A DNA stretch of 64,000 bases from DASSQJ01 sp963726295 (GTDB lineage: Bacteria; Actinomycetota; Actinomycetes; Actinomycetales; Dermatophilaceae): NCBI GenBank assembly GCA_963726295.1, contig CAVSBW010000011.1, forward strand, positions 124,001 to 188,000. The letters run 5' to 3'. The translations under genes and the position numbers were made by a program. The notes below the pieces were generated by a model. It was not told the DNA's origin. It did not search any database and saw nothing but the letters and a program-made list of their open reading frames with translations. Below, piece by piece: positions 35,401 through 42,917 of the stretch (the stretch's first letter is position 1; every line of letters begins with the position of its first letter).

Positions 35401-37324
35401 GCTCGGCGATCGCGCGCAGCCGCTCCTGGTCCGTGAGCGGAGGCACCACCACCGTCGCGTCCTGGAGCAGTGGTCCGACGTCGGGCAACCGGAGCGGACG
35501 GTCGTAGTGGTCCGCACGCAACGTGGCCACCACGCTCAGCCGCGGCTCCTCCAGGATCGTGGTCACGATCGACGTCAGGAACGAGGTCGCCTCGGGGCTG
35601 GGCTGTGCGAAGAGATCCTCGAGCTGGTCCACGACGAGCAACAACCGTTCCTCGCTCCCCAGCACGCCGTCGACCGCATCCGCGAGCCGCGCCCGCCCGT
35701 CTGCCAGGTCCGCCAGCACCTCTGCGGCGTCACGGGTCGCGATCTGGCGCAGCGACGCGGCCAGCACCTTGAACGGCTCGACGGCCGGCCGCGTGAGCGC
35801 GACCCGCCAGTGACCGGTATGGGGAGCCGACCTCATCCGCGCCGCCAGGCCCGCGCGGACGACACTCGACTTCCCACTGCCCGAGGGGCCCACGAGCAGC
35901 GTGAAGCGATGCGCGCTCGACGAGGAGACAACCCGCTCGGCCAGGGCCGCGACCAGTCGTTCGCGCCCGAAGAACAGCCCGGCGTCCGTGGTGTCGAACG
36001 TGCGCAGGCCGACGTACGGGTTCGTCGGGCGACGGATCGGGCTGGCGCCAGCGCCCCCGCCCGCTGCGGTCAGGACGGCGGCGAGGTCTGCCTCGTCGTC
36101 GCCGAGCCGCATCGACGACTCGCCGAGGGCCAGGTCGCTGAGGTAGGGCAGTCCGTCGGCCCCGAAGAGGATCGCGTCGGTGCTGAGCCGACCGTGTCGG
36201 ACGCCGGCCTCCCGGGCCGCCGCCATCGCCGCGCGCATCCGGTCCGCGAGGACACGGATCTGGTCGGGCGGCAGCGGTCCGTCGCGCAGCCTGTCCGAGA
36301 GCGTGCCGCCCACGAGCCGGCCCATCACGAGATAGGCGACGCCGGGCTCCCGCCAGGCGTCGTGGATGGGCACGAGGGCGGGGTGCGAACGGGTGGCGAG
36401 CCGTCGCACGTCCTCGGCGAAGGTCTGGACGAATCGCGGATCGTCAGCCAGGGCTGCGGGGTAGATCCGGACCGCGAACGACTCCCCCGAGCCCGGCAGG
36501 CGGGCGGCGTGGACCGGACCGGAGGCGCCGCTTCCGAGCCGTTCGCCGATCAGGTACCCGCGGACGCGCCGAACGCTGTCGAGGTCGGGGTCGTGACGCA
36601 GGATCGCCCGGTACGTCGCCTCCACCTCGGGGGCGGCGTCGACGCCCAGCTCCTCAGCGAGCAGACCTCGGAAGGCACGGATCGTCGTGAGGGCGTCGTT
36701 CGCCCGGCCCATCCGGTACAGCGTGCGGGCCTGGCGAAGCCGGTGCGACTCGTTGAACGGGTCCTCCTCGACGAGCGCGTCGACCACCGAGAGCGCCTCG
36801 CTGAGGCGCCCGGCGCCGGTGAGCCCGTCGGCCAGACCCTCACGACAGCTGGTCCGGGCCTGCTGGAGCCGGCGCGCCTCAGCGGCCGCCCACGGATGGT
36901 CCGCAAGCTCCTCGAACGGCCGACCGCGCCAGAGCCGCAGCGCGGCGGTGAACGCGGCCGCTGCTGCCGCATGCTCCTCGTGCAGGAGGTGCAGCTGCCC
37001 ACGGGCCAGCGCCGAACGGAACCGTGCAACGTCCGACGACCCGGAGACGGCCATCCGAAGTGCGTACCCCGTCGCCTCCGCGACCACGGTGACACCCTCG
37101 GGCAGCACCCGCCGCAGACGTGTCACATAGGTGCGGAGGGTGGCGGTTGCCCGTCGGGGAGGGGGGTCGCCGAAGACGACGTCCACCAGCGTCGACACCG
37201 AGACCGCGTGATCCGGGTGGACGAGCAGCGCCGTCAGGAGCCGCCGCTGCCGGGGACCGCCGATGTGCACCTGCGAGTCGCCGTCCAGGAGGGCGACCGG
37301 GCCGAGCACGCAAACCGTAACCAT
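32495..37324 (-). CDS. BTAD - pseudokinase - STAND NTPase - WD40 signalling protein
   Basis: A 1609-residue multidomain protein. Residues 1-245: winged-helix OmpR-type DNA-binding domain plus BTAD helical repeats, as in AfsR/SARP regulators. 255-410: protein-kinase-like fold lacking catalysis, with VRIYP in place of the ATP Lys, HGRLSTDAI in place of HRD, and SDL in place of DFG. 435-850: STAND-type NTPase with Walker A GPSGSGKSS (479-487) and Walker B LLLVVDQLED (561-570). 886-903: one membrane helix. 950-1600: WD40 propeller with repeats such as VAFSPDGSRFAVTGNGRLRVVDA and IAWSADGRWLATGHIDGSVEIRDA. ATG at 37324 (GCGGAG upstream) begins MVTVCVLGPV. It is the largest gene in the window and divergent from a hydrolase-cyclase gene. 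Confidence 0.92.
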   Translation of the reverse strand: MVTVCVLGPVALLDGDSQVHIGGPRQRRLLTALLVHPDHAVSVSTLVDVVFGDPPPRRATATLRTYVTRLRRVLPEGVTVVAEATGYALRMAVSGSSDVARFRSALARGQLHLLHEEHAAAAAAFTAALRLWRGRPFEELADHPWAAAEARRLQQARTSCREGLADGLTGAGRLSEALSVVDALVEEDPFNESHRLRQARTLYRMGRANDALTTIRAFRGLLAEELGVDAAPEVEATYRAILRHDPDLDSVRRVRGYLIGERLGSGASGPVHAARLPGSGESFAVRIYPAALADDPRFVQTFAEDVRRLATRSHPALVPIHDAWREPGVAYLVMGRLVGGTLSDRLRDGPLPPDQIRVLADRMRAAMAAAREAGVRHGRLSTDAILFGADGLPYLSDLALGESSMRLGDDEADLAAVLTAAGGGAGASPIRRPTNPYVGLRTFDTTDAGLFFGRERLVAALAERVVSSSSAHRFTLLVGPSGSGKSSVVRAGLAARMRSAPHTGHWRVALTRPAVEPFKVLAASLRQIATRDAAEVLADLADGRARLADAVDGVLGSEERLLLVVDQLEDLFAQPSPEATSFLTSIVTTILEEPRLSVVATLRADHYDRPLRLPDVGPLLQDATVVVPPLTDQERLRAIAEPARAAGLTVDDAVLPDLLGGSRTSLPALQFALFELAERGSGRLRAADLAALGGLDGAIAHRAETLATSLGPAGQPVVRALFRHLVDLDERGEATRRRTPLREVLAAPDGPSPEAVESWVTARLLTTDRDPETREPVVQIGHEALLVSWPRLRGWIEEERDWLRLASQARSAAVDWEALGRDDDALWRGTRLDRADGLDHSVALSDAVADFLDRSREVRAEEQREAHRRELETARTARRVRRQRSWLAVALAVVVVAAALVWQQRQVALDSARAAEDRARAATLGLVAAATQARTEDWTRSLLLAVEARRLDDSPRTQEALLATLSSPGPVPTPLHTAGTALAALAIDTDTGDILTKDTYGLVTVLGPDGSIRRGAIATPPSFHRGGLAVAAGRAVSAGIADRGPGVVVYDIRDGERIGTLRTARGETPDVAFSPDGSRFAVTGNGRLRVVDAASLKVVRSLRDPDGVALIAVHWAADGDVVYAGGADGELSAWDLTDESPDPVVTTGAGDGAPIVDLDEMAGGRIVVAATFDQGTLLLDPTTLRVTAGPLGADNVVLGVAVDGTGTELAVAASSRVDRWQVFPGRAPLALDPLTGSGATAAYTDPDELVTGGLDGSVTTWQLRPEVPGLTSLAELGVGNPEFDPTGRVLAMWGYGAGVRLYDASSLVVNAALPFEEPEQTSFSGIAFSPDGGALAALWCSGPTQVFDAPCDGRVAVYDCATGIRRAGPGETGPIAPWVGTAIAWSADGRWLATGHIDGSVEIRDAETLGTEATLTDLAGRDGFVTEVDFSDDPSAAAVLAATTGADAATWSAPGWERLARTRVGVTGHFTPDGRLFTSDQDGTVRLRDQTLTVLTTVRGLPSAVTRAAFSGDGARFATLDDFTGATRIWRTDPLAPIGGPIAVAGRAGGVTISPDGTRVLVGGERTWELRLDPDRWEEQACVAAGRNLTREEWATYLGDEPYHRTCPQ

Positions 37325-37667
37325 CGGCAAACTCCGCGCAGCGGTGACCTCTCTGACCTGCAGGGTATCGGGACTCGGCCCGCGTGAGGAGCCCCGACGC
37401 CTGAGGGCTTGGCCCCCAGGACTCGCAGCCGATCGCCCCGGAAACCCCGGGGTCGCCTCGGAAGGTTTCCGAGGCGACCCCAGGGGTAGGCGCATGGGGC
37501 GGGAAAGCTGGTGACACGGCCGTCGTCGGGGCTGCTGGCTGTTCAGCCCCGGCGCCGGGGGCGTAGCGTCGCAGGCACCGGGGAGCCGGTGGGCGCCTCC
37601 AGTGAGGAGCGTTCGCGACCGGTGCCACCAGACGTTGCCCGGGGTCCTACGCACGTGAAGGAACAGG
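37325..37667. other. 343-bp divergent spacer with no gene
   Basis: This is the intergenic region between the BTAD-STAND-WD40 gene (minus) and the hydrolase-cyclase gene (plus). No coding gene is seen. It contains a long hairpin at 37444-37487 (own entry). An AAGGAAC site lies 6 nt before the plus-strand ATG at 37668. Promoters for both genes must be here. Confidence 0.6.
37444..37487. repeat. Long hairpin in the divergent spacer
   Basis: GGGGTCGCCTCGGAA (37449-37463) pairs perfectly with TTCCGAGGCGACCCC (37467-37481) around the 3-nt loop GGT. ACCCC (37444-37448) pairs further with GGGGT (37483-37487) across one bulged A, giving 20 paired bases. It is not between convergent genes, so a terminator is unlikely; an operator, regulatory RNA structure or remnant of a small mobile repeat are possible. 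Confidence 0.75.
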
Positions 37668-39008
37668 ATGTCCGGAGCAGCCCAGGCCCGCTACGTCCGC
37701 ACCAGCGACGGGGTGTACGTGGCCTACCAGACGTGGGGGGCAGGCCCGGACCTGCTCTTGGTGCCGGGTTTCATCTCGCACCTGGAGGTGGCGTGGGAGA
37801 ACCCGGCCTACGCCCGGCTGTACGAGCGACTGGGATCCTTCGCCCGGGTGATCACCTTCGACAAGCGGGGCACCGGGATGTCGGACCGTCCGCCCGAGCT
37901 GCCGGACGCGGATCGGCGGATGCTGGACATGCTGGCGGTGCTGGACGCCGTCGAGGCAGGGCCGGTGTCGGTGTTCAGCCTCTCGGAGGGCGCGGCGCTG
38001 TCCGTGCTGCTCGCGGCCACCCACCCCCAACGGGTGGCGTCACTGAGCATGTTCGGGGGGTATGCCCGGCCGACGAGCGGGCCGGACCATCCGATCGGGA
38101 CGACCCCCGAACAGCTCGAGGCGATGGGCATCTTCCTGCAGGAACGCTGGGGCACCGGGGTGGGGCTGAGCGCCTTCGCCCCCAGCCTGGCCACCGACGA
38201 GAGGGCGCGAGAGTGGTGGGCGCGGCTGCAACGGATGGCGGCCAGCCCCACCGCGGCGCGGGCGCTGACCCACGGCTACAACTTGATCGACGTGCGCCCG
38301 GCCCTTGGACTCGTGCATGCGCCCACGCTCATCCTGCACCGAAGCGAGGATCGGATGGTGTCCGTGGCACTGGCACGTGAGCTGCGTGACGGCATCCCCG
38401 GCTCGCGCCTGATCGAGTTCCCGGGCGCGGACCACCTGCTGCCGACCACCAACTGGTCACAGGTCATCGACGCGCTCGAGGAGTTCGTCACCGGGCGGCC
38501 GGCCGTGGCCGAGGCCGACCGTTTCCTCGCGACCGTGCTGTTCACCGACATCGTGGACTCGACGCGTCACCTCTCGGCTCTCGGCGACGACGAGTGGCAG
38601 CACCTTCTGGTCGCGCACGACGACCTCTCCCACCGGGAGGTCGAACGGTACGGCGGGCGCGTCGTGCACGGCACCGGCGACGGGCTGCTCGCGGTCTTCG
38701 ACGGGCCGTCGCGGGCCATCCGCGCAGCCACGGCCATCAGCGGGCAGGTCGGTGGGCTCGGCATCCAGGTGCGCGCAGGTCTGCACACCGGTGAGATCGT
38801 CGAGCGCCCGGATGGCGACCTCGCCGGTCTGGCCGTGCACCTGGCAGCACGAATCGCCGGTCGGGCAGGCGCTGGCGAGGTGCTCGTGTCCGGCACGACG
38901 GCAGCCCTCGTGGTCGGATCCAACATCGCGTTCGACGACGCCGGGCCGCACGACCTCAAGGGCATCGACGGCGCCACCCAGCTGTTTCGCGTCCGCCCGG
39001 CCCAGTAG
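37668..39008 (+). CDS. Alpha/beta-hydrolase fused to class III adenylate cyclase
   Basis: A 446-residue fusion. Residues 1-280 are an alpha/beta hydrolase with nucleophile elbow SLSEG (Ser106, first Gly of GxSxG replaced by Ser104), likely Asp228 (HRSEDRM) and His256 (GADHLLP). Residues 285-446 are a class III cyclase: metal Asp294 in LFTDIVDST, second metal Asp338 in HGTGDGLLAVFDG, and AVHLAARI, where His391 replaces the usual transition-state Asn and Arg395 is kept. Product is probably cAMP. Cyclase and STAND regulator genes diverge, suggesting a common signalling pathway, with the hydrolase domain as sensor or effector. No membrane helix is seen. Confidence 0.9.
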   Translation: MSGAAQARYVRTSDGVYVAYQTWGAGPDLLLVPGFISHLEVAWENPAYARLYERLGSFARVITFDKRGTGMSDRPPELPDADRRMLDMLAVLDAVEAGPVSVFSLSEGAALSVLLAATHPQRVASLSMFGGYARPTSGPDHPIGTTPEQLEAMGIFLQERWGTGVGLSAFAPSLATDERAREWWARLQRMAASPTAARALTHGYNLIDVRPALGLVHAPTLILHRSEDRMVSVALARELRDGIPGSRLIEFPGADHLLPTTNWSQVIDALEEFVTGRPAVAEADRFLATVLFTDIVDSTRHLSALGDDEWQHLLVAHDDLSHREVERYGGRVVHGTGDGLLAVFDGPSRAIRAATAISGQVGGLGIQVRAGLHTGEIVERPDGDLAGLAVHLAARIAGRAGAGEVLVSGTTAALVVGSNIAFDDAGPHDLKGIDGATQLFRVRPAQ

Positions 39009-39077
39009 CCCCTCTCGAGGACATCCTGCACGCGGACACGGGTTGAATCCGACCGGACCGGTCCGGAGACTGGCCGG

Positions 39078-40043
39078 GTGACCCAGTCCCGAGTCGTCGT
39101 CACCGCCCGCCTGCCCGGGGGCGCGGTCGAGCGCCTCGCAACCGTCCACGACGTCGTGGCCCATGACTCCGACGACCCGGTCACGCGCGAGCGGATGCTC
39201 GAGATGGTGGCCGGGGCCGATGCCCTCGTCGTGGCGCTCGTCGGCCGGGTCGACGCCGAGCTGCTCGACGCCGCGGGGCCCCGACTCAAGGTGGTCGCGA
39301 ACGTGTCGGTCGGCTACGACCACGTCGACCTCGACGCCTGTGCGGAGCGCGGCGTGGTCGTCACGAACACCCCCGGGGTACTCACCGACGCCACGGCTGA
39401 CATCGCCTTCGCCCTCGTGCTGATGGTCACGCGACGCCTGGGCGAGGCCGAGCGCGAGGTCCGTAGTGGGGAGCCGTGGGGCTGGGGGATGTTCCACTTG
39501 CTCGGGACCTCGCTGCAGGACAAGGCGATCGGGATCCTGGGACCTGGGTCGATCGGGCTGGCCACCGCCCGCCGGGCGCGGGCCTTCGGGATGTCGGTGC
39601 TGCTGTCCGGACGGTCGCAACCGGACCCGGCCGCGGTGGCAGAGCTCGGGGCGCGGGTCGTCGACCTGCCGACGCTCCTGGCCGAGGCGGACGTCGTCTC
39701 GGTCCACACCCCGTTGAACGCGACCACTCACCACCTCATCGGGGCCGACGAGCTGCGGGCCATGAGGGGGTCGGCCTACCTCGTGAACACCTCTCGCGGT
39801 GCGGTCGTCGACGAGCAGGCGCTGGTCGCCGCCCTGCGTGCCGGGGAGATCGCCGGCGCCGGCCTGGACGTCTTCGAGGACGAGCCCGACGTGCACCCCG
39901 GGCTGGTCGAGCGCGACGACGTCGTGCTGCTCCCTCACGTCGGCTCGGCGACGCTCGAGACCCGCTCCGCGATGGCCGACCTCGCTGTCGACAACGTGCT
40001 CGCCGTGCTCGACGGCGGGGTGGCCCTCACGCCGGTCGGGTAG
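39078..40043 (+). CDS. D-2-hydroxyacid dehydrogenase (glyoxylate/hydroxypyruvate reductase type)
   Basis: A 321-residue NAD(P)-dependent 2-hydroxyacid dehydrogenase. It shows VSVGYDHVDLDACAERGVVVTNTPGVLTDATAD in the substrate domain, the Rossmann motif GILGPGSIGLATARRARAFG and the catalytic triad: Arg in VNTSRGAVVDE, Glu in VFEDEPDVHP, and His in VVLLPHVGSAT. It reduces glyoxylate or hydroxypyruvate to glycolate or glycerate. The convergent neighbour is a glycerate kinase, so together they form a glycerate module. GTG start at 39078 follows a GAGACT box (39066-39071, weak leaderless promoter). Confidence 0.92.
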   Translation: MTQSRVVVTARLPGGAVERLATVHDVVAHDSDDPVTRERMLEMVAGADALVVALVGRVDAELLDAAGPRLKVVANVSVGYDHVDLDACAERGVVVTNTPGVLTDATADIAFALVLMVTRRLGEAEREVRSGEPWGWGMFHLLGTSLQDKAIGILGPGSIGLATARRARAFGMSVLLSGRSQPDPAAVAELGARVVDLPTLLAEADVVSVHTPLNATTHHLIGADELRAMRGSAYLVNTSRGAVVDEQALVAALRAGEIAGAGLDVFEDEPDVHPGLVERDDVVLLPHVGSATLETRSAMADLAVDNVLAVLDGGVALTPVG

Positions 40044-40056
40044 CTCGCGCGCTGGC

Positions 40057-41181
40057 TCAGTCGCCGAGTCGCTCGCGAGCGATGCGGGACGCGGTTTGCC
40101 GCAGGAGTTCCCGGGCGTGCCTGATGGACGTGGCCGGGTCGGGCTCCAGGTCGCTCAGCGGGTAGGTGCCGGTCAGGCCGAGCACCCGGGCGCCGTCCGG
40201 TGGGAGCCGGTCGACACCGCACACGGCGACCACCGGGACGCCGCGTGCCGCAGCCCGCCGGGCCACGCCGGCGACCGTCTTGCCCGCGAGGGTCTGCCCG
40301 TCGAGCGACCCCTCCCCTGTGACCGTGAGGTCCGCGTCGTCGAGCGCGGTGTCGAGGCCGACGAGGTCGAGGACGACGTCGGCGCCCGACCGCCGGGTGG
40401 CACCCAGCACCGCGAGGAGGGCGAAGCCGACGCCGCCGGCCGCACCCGCACCGGGGAGGTTCGACGCCCCGGGCGCCACGACGTCGGCCCACCGGGCCAG
40501 CGCCGCGTCGAGCACCGCGACCTCCCGCGCAGTGGCGCCCTTCTGCGGCCCGAAGACGGTCGCCGCGCCGAGCGGCCCGGTCAGGGGGCTGTCGACGTCC
40601 GCGGCGAGGACCACGTCGACGTCGTGCAGGCGAGGATCCATCCCGGACGTGTCGAGCCGGGCCACGCGGGCCAGCGCCGCCCCACCGGGAGGGAGCTCGG
40701 CGGACTCCGCGCCCTGCACCCGGGCGCCGAGGGCGGTCAGCATGCCGGCCCCGCCGTCCGTGCTGGCCGAGCCGCCGACCCCCACGACGAGCACCTCGGG
40801 GCGCATGTCGAGGGCGGCGAGCACCGCCTCCCCGAGGCCGTGGCTCGACGCCAGGAGCGGTGCCGTCCGGCCCCCGGGCAGCCGCCCCAGCCCGCAGGCG
40901 TCGGCCAGCTCGACCACGGCGGCGCGCCGGCCGCCCATCCGACCCACGGCGACCCTCGTGGTCACCGGCTCACCCGTCGGACCGTGGACGTCCGCCGACA
41001 CCGGTGTGAAGCCGGAGGCCAGCACGGCCTCGACCGTTCCCTCGCCCCCGTCGGCAACCGGCACGACGACGACCTGGGCCGACGGCACCACGTCGCGGAC
41101 CCCGGCTGCCACGGCCGCACCGACCTCCACCGAGGTCAGGGACCCCGTGAAGGCGTCGCTCGCGACGACGACGCGGGCCAG
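40057..41181 (-). CDS. Glycerate kinase, probably starting at a CTG codon
   Basis: A 374-residue glycerate kinase (glxK/garK type). The family N-terminus RVVVASDAFTGSLTSVEVGAAVAAG is complete only if translation begins at CTG 41181 (LARVVVAS), as the first in-frame ATG/GTG (41130) is 17 codons inside it. GAGGAG of the preceding gene's end lies about 10 nt upstream of this CTG. Other conserved segments: VADGGEGTVEAVL, VGVGGSASTDGGAG, LAADVDSPLTGPLGA and VTGEGSLDGQTLAGKT. It phosphorylates glycerate to 2- or 3-phosphoglycerate. It converges on the hydroxypyruvate-reductase-type gene. Confidence 0.8.
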   Translation of the reverse strand: MARVVVASDAFTGSLTSVEVGAAVAAGVRDVVPSAQVVVVPVADGGEGTVEAVLASGFTPVSADVHGPTGEPVTTRVAVGRMGGRRAAVVELADACGLGRLPGGRTAPLLASSHGLGEAVLAALDMRPEVLVVGVGGSASTDGGAGMLTALGARVQGAESAELPPGGAALARVARLDTSGMDPRLHDVDVVLAADVDSPLTGPLGAATVFGPQKGATAREVAVLDAALARWADVVAPGASNLPGAGAAGGVGFALLAVLGATRRSGADVVLDLVGLDTALDDADLTVTGEGSLDGQTLAGKTVAGVARRAAARGVPVVAVCGVDRLPPDGARVLGLTGTYPLSDLEPDPATSIRHARELLRQTASRIARERLGD

Positions 41182-41185
41182 CGGG

Positions 41186-41623
41186 TCAGTCCTCCTCGTG
41201 CGGCCGCATGTGCAGCCACGGGCGGGTCAGCTCGAAGTGGCGGCCGGAGAGCTCGTCGACCTCGACGGCGATGACGTTGAACTTCGCCGTGTCGACCCAC
41301 GGACGCAGGGGGAGCTGCTCGACCTCGTCCAGCTCCGGTGGCTCCAGCTGCCGCGCCCGGCCGCGCACCACCACGCTGCGGGCCTCCTCCTCGCCGAACT
41401 CGTCGATCTCGAAGGCGACGTCGGCGTCCATCGTCAGCCCGAGCAGCTTGCTGCCCTCGGCGGTCCGGAAGATCAGCCGGTGCTGCTCGTCGATCGCGAA
41501 GTTGATCGGCACGATGTGGACCTCGCTTGCGAGGTGGAACGCCAGCCGGCCGAACTCCTGGCCGTGTAGGAACTCCCAGCACTCGTCGGCGGAGAGGGCG
41601 GTGACGGGGGAGTGCTCGGTCAT
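41186..41623 (-). CDS. PPOX/flavin-type pyridoxamine-oxidase-like protein
   Basis: A 145-residue split-barrel FMN- or F420-binding protein. HGQEFGRLAFHLASEVHIVPINFAIDEQHRLIFRTAEGSKLLGL is the first half of the PNPOx fold (RxxTxEGSK-like FRTAEGSK cofactor loop), and ARSVVVRGRARQLEPPELDEVEQLPLRPWVDTAKFNVIAVEVDELSGRHFEL is the second. ATG at 41623 has GGAGG. It ends 4 nt before the CTG start of the glycerate kinase and may be co-transcribed. Function unknown. Confidence 0.88.
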   Translation of the reverse strand: MTEHSPVTALSADECWEFLHGQEFGRLAFHLASEVHIVPINFAIDEQHRLIFRTAEGSKLLGLTMDADVAFEIDEFGEEEARSVVVRGRARQLEPPELDEVEQLPLRPWVDTAKFNVIAVEVDELSGRHFELTRPWLHMRPHEED

Positions 41624-41657
41624 GTCGCCTCCAGAGGTCCGGTGTGGTCCACCTCCG

Positions 41658-41663
41658 ACCCTA
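41658..41663 (-). promoter_or_regulatory. -10 box of PPOX-glycerate kinase genes
   Basis: TAGGGT on the minus strand, about 35 nt before the ATG at 41623; the short leader contains GGAGG 4 nt before the start. Confidence 0.45.
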
Positions 41664-41697
41664 GTGGCGGCTGGCTCACCCGGCCATCGACAGTGGG

Positions 41698-41703
41698 TAC
41701 TCT
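41698..41703 (+). promoter_or_regulatory. -10 box of the flavin monooxygenase gene
   Basis: TACTCT with 8 nt to the GTG at 41712; no Shine-Dalgarno sequence. Confidence 0.45.
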
Positions 41704-41711
41704 CACCAATC

Positions 41712-42917
41712 GTGGCGGCGGCGAAGCACGAGCAGGTGGAGCAGCACGAACGGGTCGAGCCCGTGGTCGTCGTCGGGGCCGGGCCGGGCGGCCTGGCGAT
41801 GGCGGCCGCGCTGCGCCGCCACGGGGTCAACCCGCTGGTCCTCGACCGGGCCGAGCAGGTGGGCTCCAGCTGGCGGCGCCACTACGACCGGCTGCACCTG
41901 CACACGCCGCGGGGGTGGTCGCACCTTCCCGGCTACCGCATCCCGCGGCGCTACGGCCGCTGGGTGGCTCGCGACGACGTCGTGCACTACCTGGAGCAGT
42001 TCGCGGCGCACCACCGCCTGCGTCTGCGGTTCGGCACCGCGGTGACGCGCCTCGACCGCGTCGACGCGGTCGACCGTGAACGGGACGGCCCGGCGCGCTG
42101 GGTGGTGCGCCTCGCCGACGGCACGCAGCTGCGGGCGTGCGACGTCGTCGTCGCCACCGGTTACAACCACTCGCCGGTGCCGCCACCCTGGCCGGGCACG
42201 GACGGCTTCACCGGGGAGCTCGTGCTCGCCGGCGACTACCGGAACGGCGCCCCGTATGCCGGGCGCGACGTCCTCGTCGTCGGCACCGGCAACACCGGCA
42301 TGGAGATCGCCACCGACCTCGCCGACCACGGGGCGAGGAGCGTGTGGCTCTCGGTCCGGACGCCCCCGCACATCATCCCGCGCTCGCGGTTCGGCTGGCC
42401 GGCCCAGGCCACCGGGATCCTCGTCCGGCGGCTGCCTCCCCGGCTCGTCGACCGCGCCGGGGCCGTGCTCGCCAGGGTGCAGGAGCCCGACCTCACCGAC
42501 CACGGCATGTCCCCTGCCGGCGTCGACCTGTACTCGCGGGTGCTCGAGGGACGGGTCCCCGTGCAGGACGTCGGCATCGTCGACGCGATCCGCGCGGGCG
42601 GGGTCCGGCCGGTTGCCGCGGTGCAGGCCATGGAGGGCGATGCCGTGCTCCTCGCCGACGGCACCCGCCTGCGGCCCTCGGCCGTCGTCCTCGCGACCGG
42701 CTACCGCGCGGGCCTCGAGCCGCTCGTCGGCCACCTCGGGGTGCTGGACGAGCGCGGGCTGCCCGTCGTCCGGGGGGCCCACGAGCCGCCGGGCGCGGAC
42801 GGCCTCTGGTTCACCGGCTTCACCAACCCGATCTCCGGGATGCTGCGCGAGCTGCGGATCGACGCGGTGCGAATCGCCCGCGCGCTCACGTCGGGAGCCG
42901 CTCCACCTCCACCGTGA
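41712..42917 (+). CDS. Flavin-containing monooxygenase-like NAD(P)/FAD oxidoreductase
   Basis: A 401-residue two-dinucleotide-binding flavoprotein. FAD motif VVVVGAGPGGLAMAAALRRHG is near the N-terminus, NADPH motif VLVVGTGNTGMEIATDLADHG in the middle, and VVATGYNHSPVPPPWPG and ATGYRAGLEPLVGHLGV are the ATG-type motifs. The resemblance is to the bacterial FMO and CzcO-like class; the BVMO fingerprint FxGxxxHxxxW is not seen. Substrate is unknown. GTG at 41712 is chosen from the leaderless promoter spacing. The last 32 nt overlap the convergent saccharopine-dehydrogenase-like gene. Confidence 0.88.
   Translation: MAAAKHEQVEQHERVEPVVVVGAGPGGLAMAAALRRHGVNPLVLDRAEQVGSSWRRHYDRLHLHTPRGWSHLPGYRIPRRYGRWVARDDVVHYLEQFAAHHRLRLRFGTAVTRLDRVDAVDRERDGPARWVVRLADGTQLRACDVVVATGYNHSPVPPPWPGTDGFTGELVLAGDYRNGAPYAGRDVLVVGTGNTGMEIATDLADHGARSVWLSVRTPPHIIPRSRFGWPAQATGILVRRLPPRLVDRAGAVLARVQEPDLTDHGMSPAGVDLYSRVLEGRVPVQDVGIVDAIRAGGVRPVAAVQAMEGDAVLLADGTRLRPSAVVLATGYRAGLEPLVGHLGVLDERGLPVVRGAHEPPGADGLWFTGFTNPISGMLRELRIDAVRIARALTSGAAPPPP

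Noticed and set aside
33137..37387. Very long open frame (1416 codons) on the plus strand opposite the BTAD-STAND-WD40 gene
   Set aside because: Arg/Gly/Pro-rich composition, no domain and no ribosome-binding site. Long antisense frames are expected opposite GC-rich genes because stop codons are rare.
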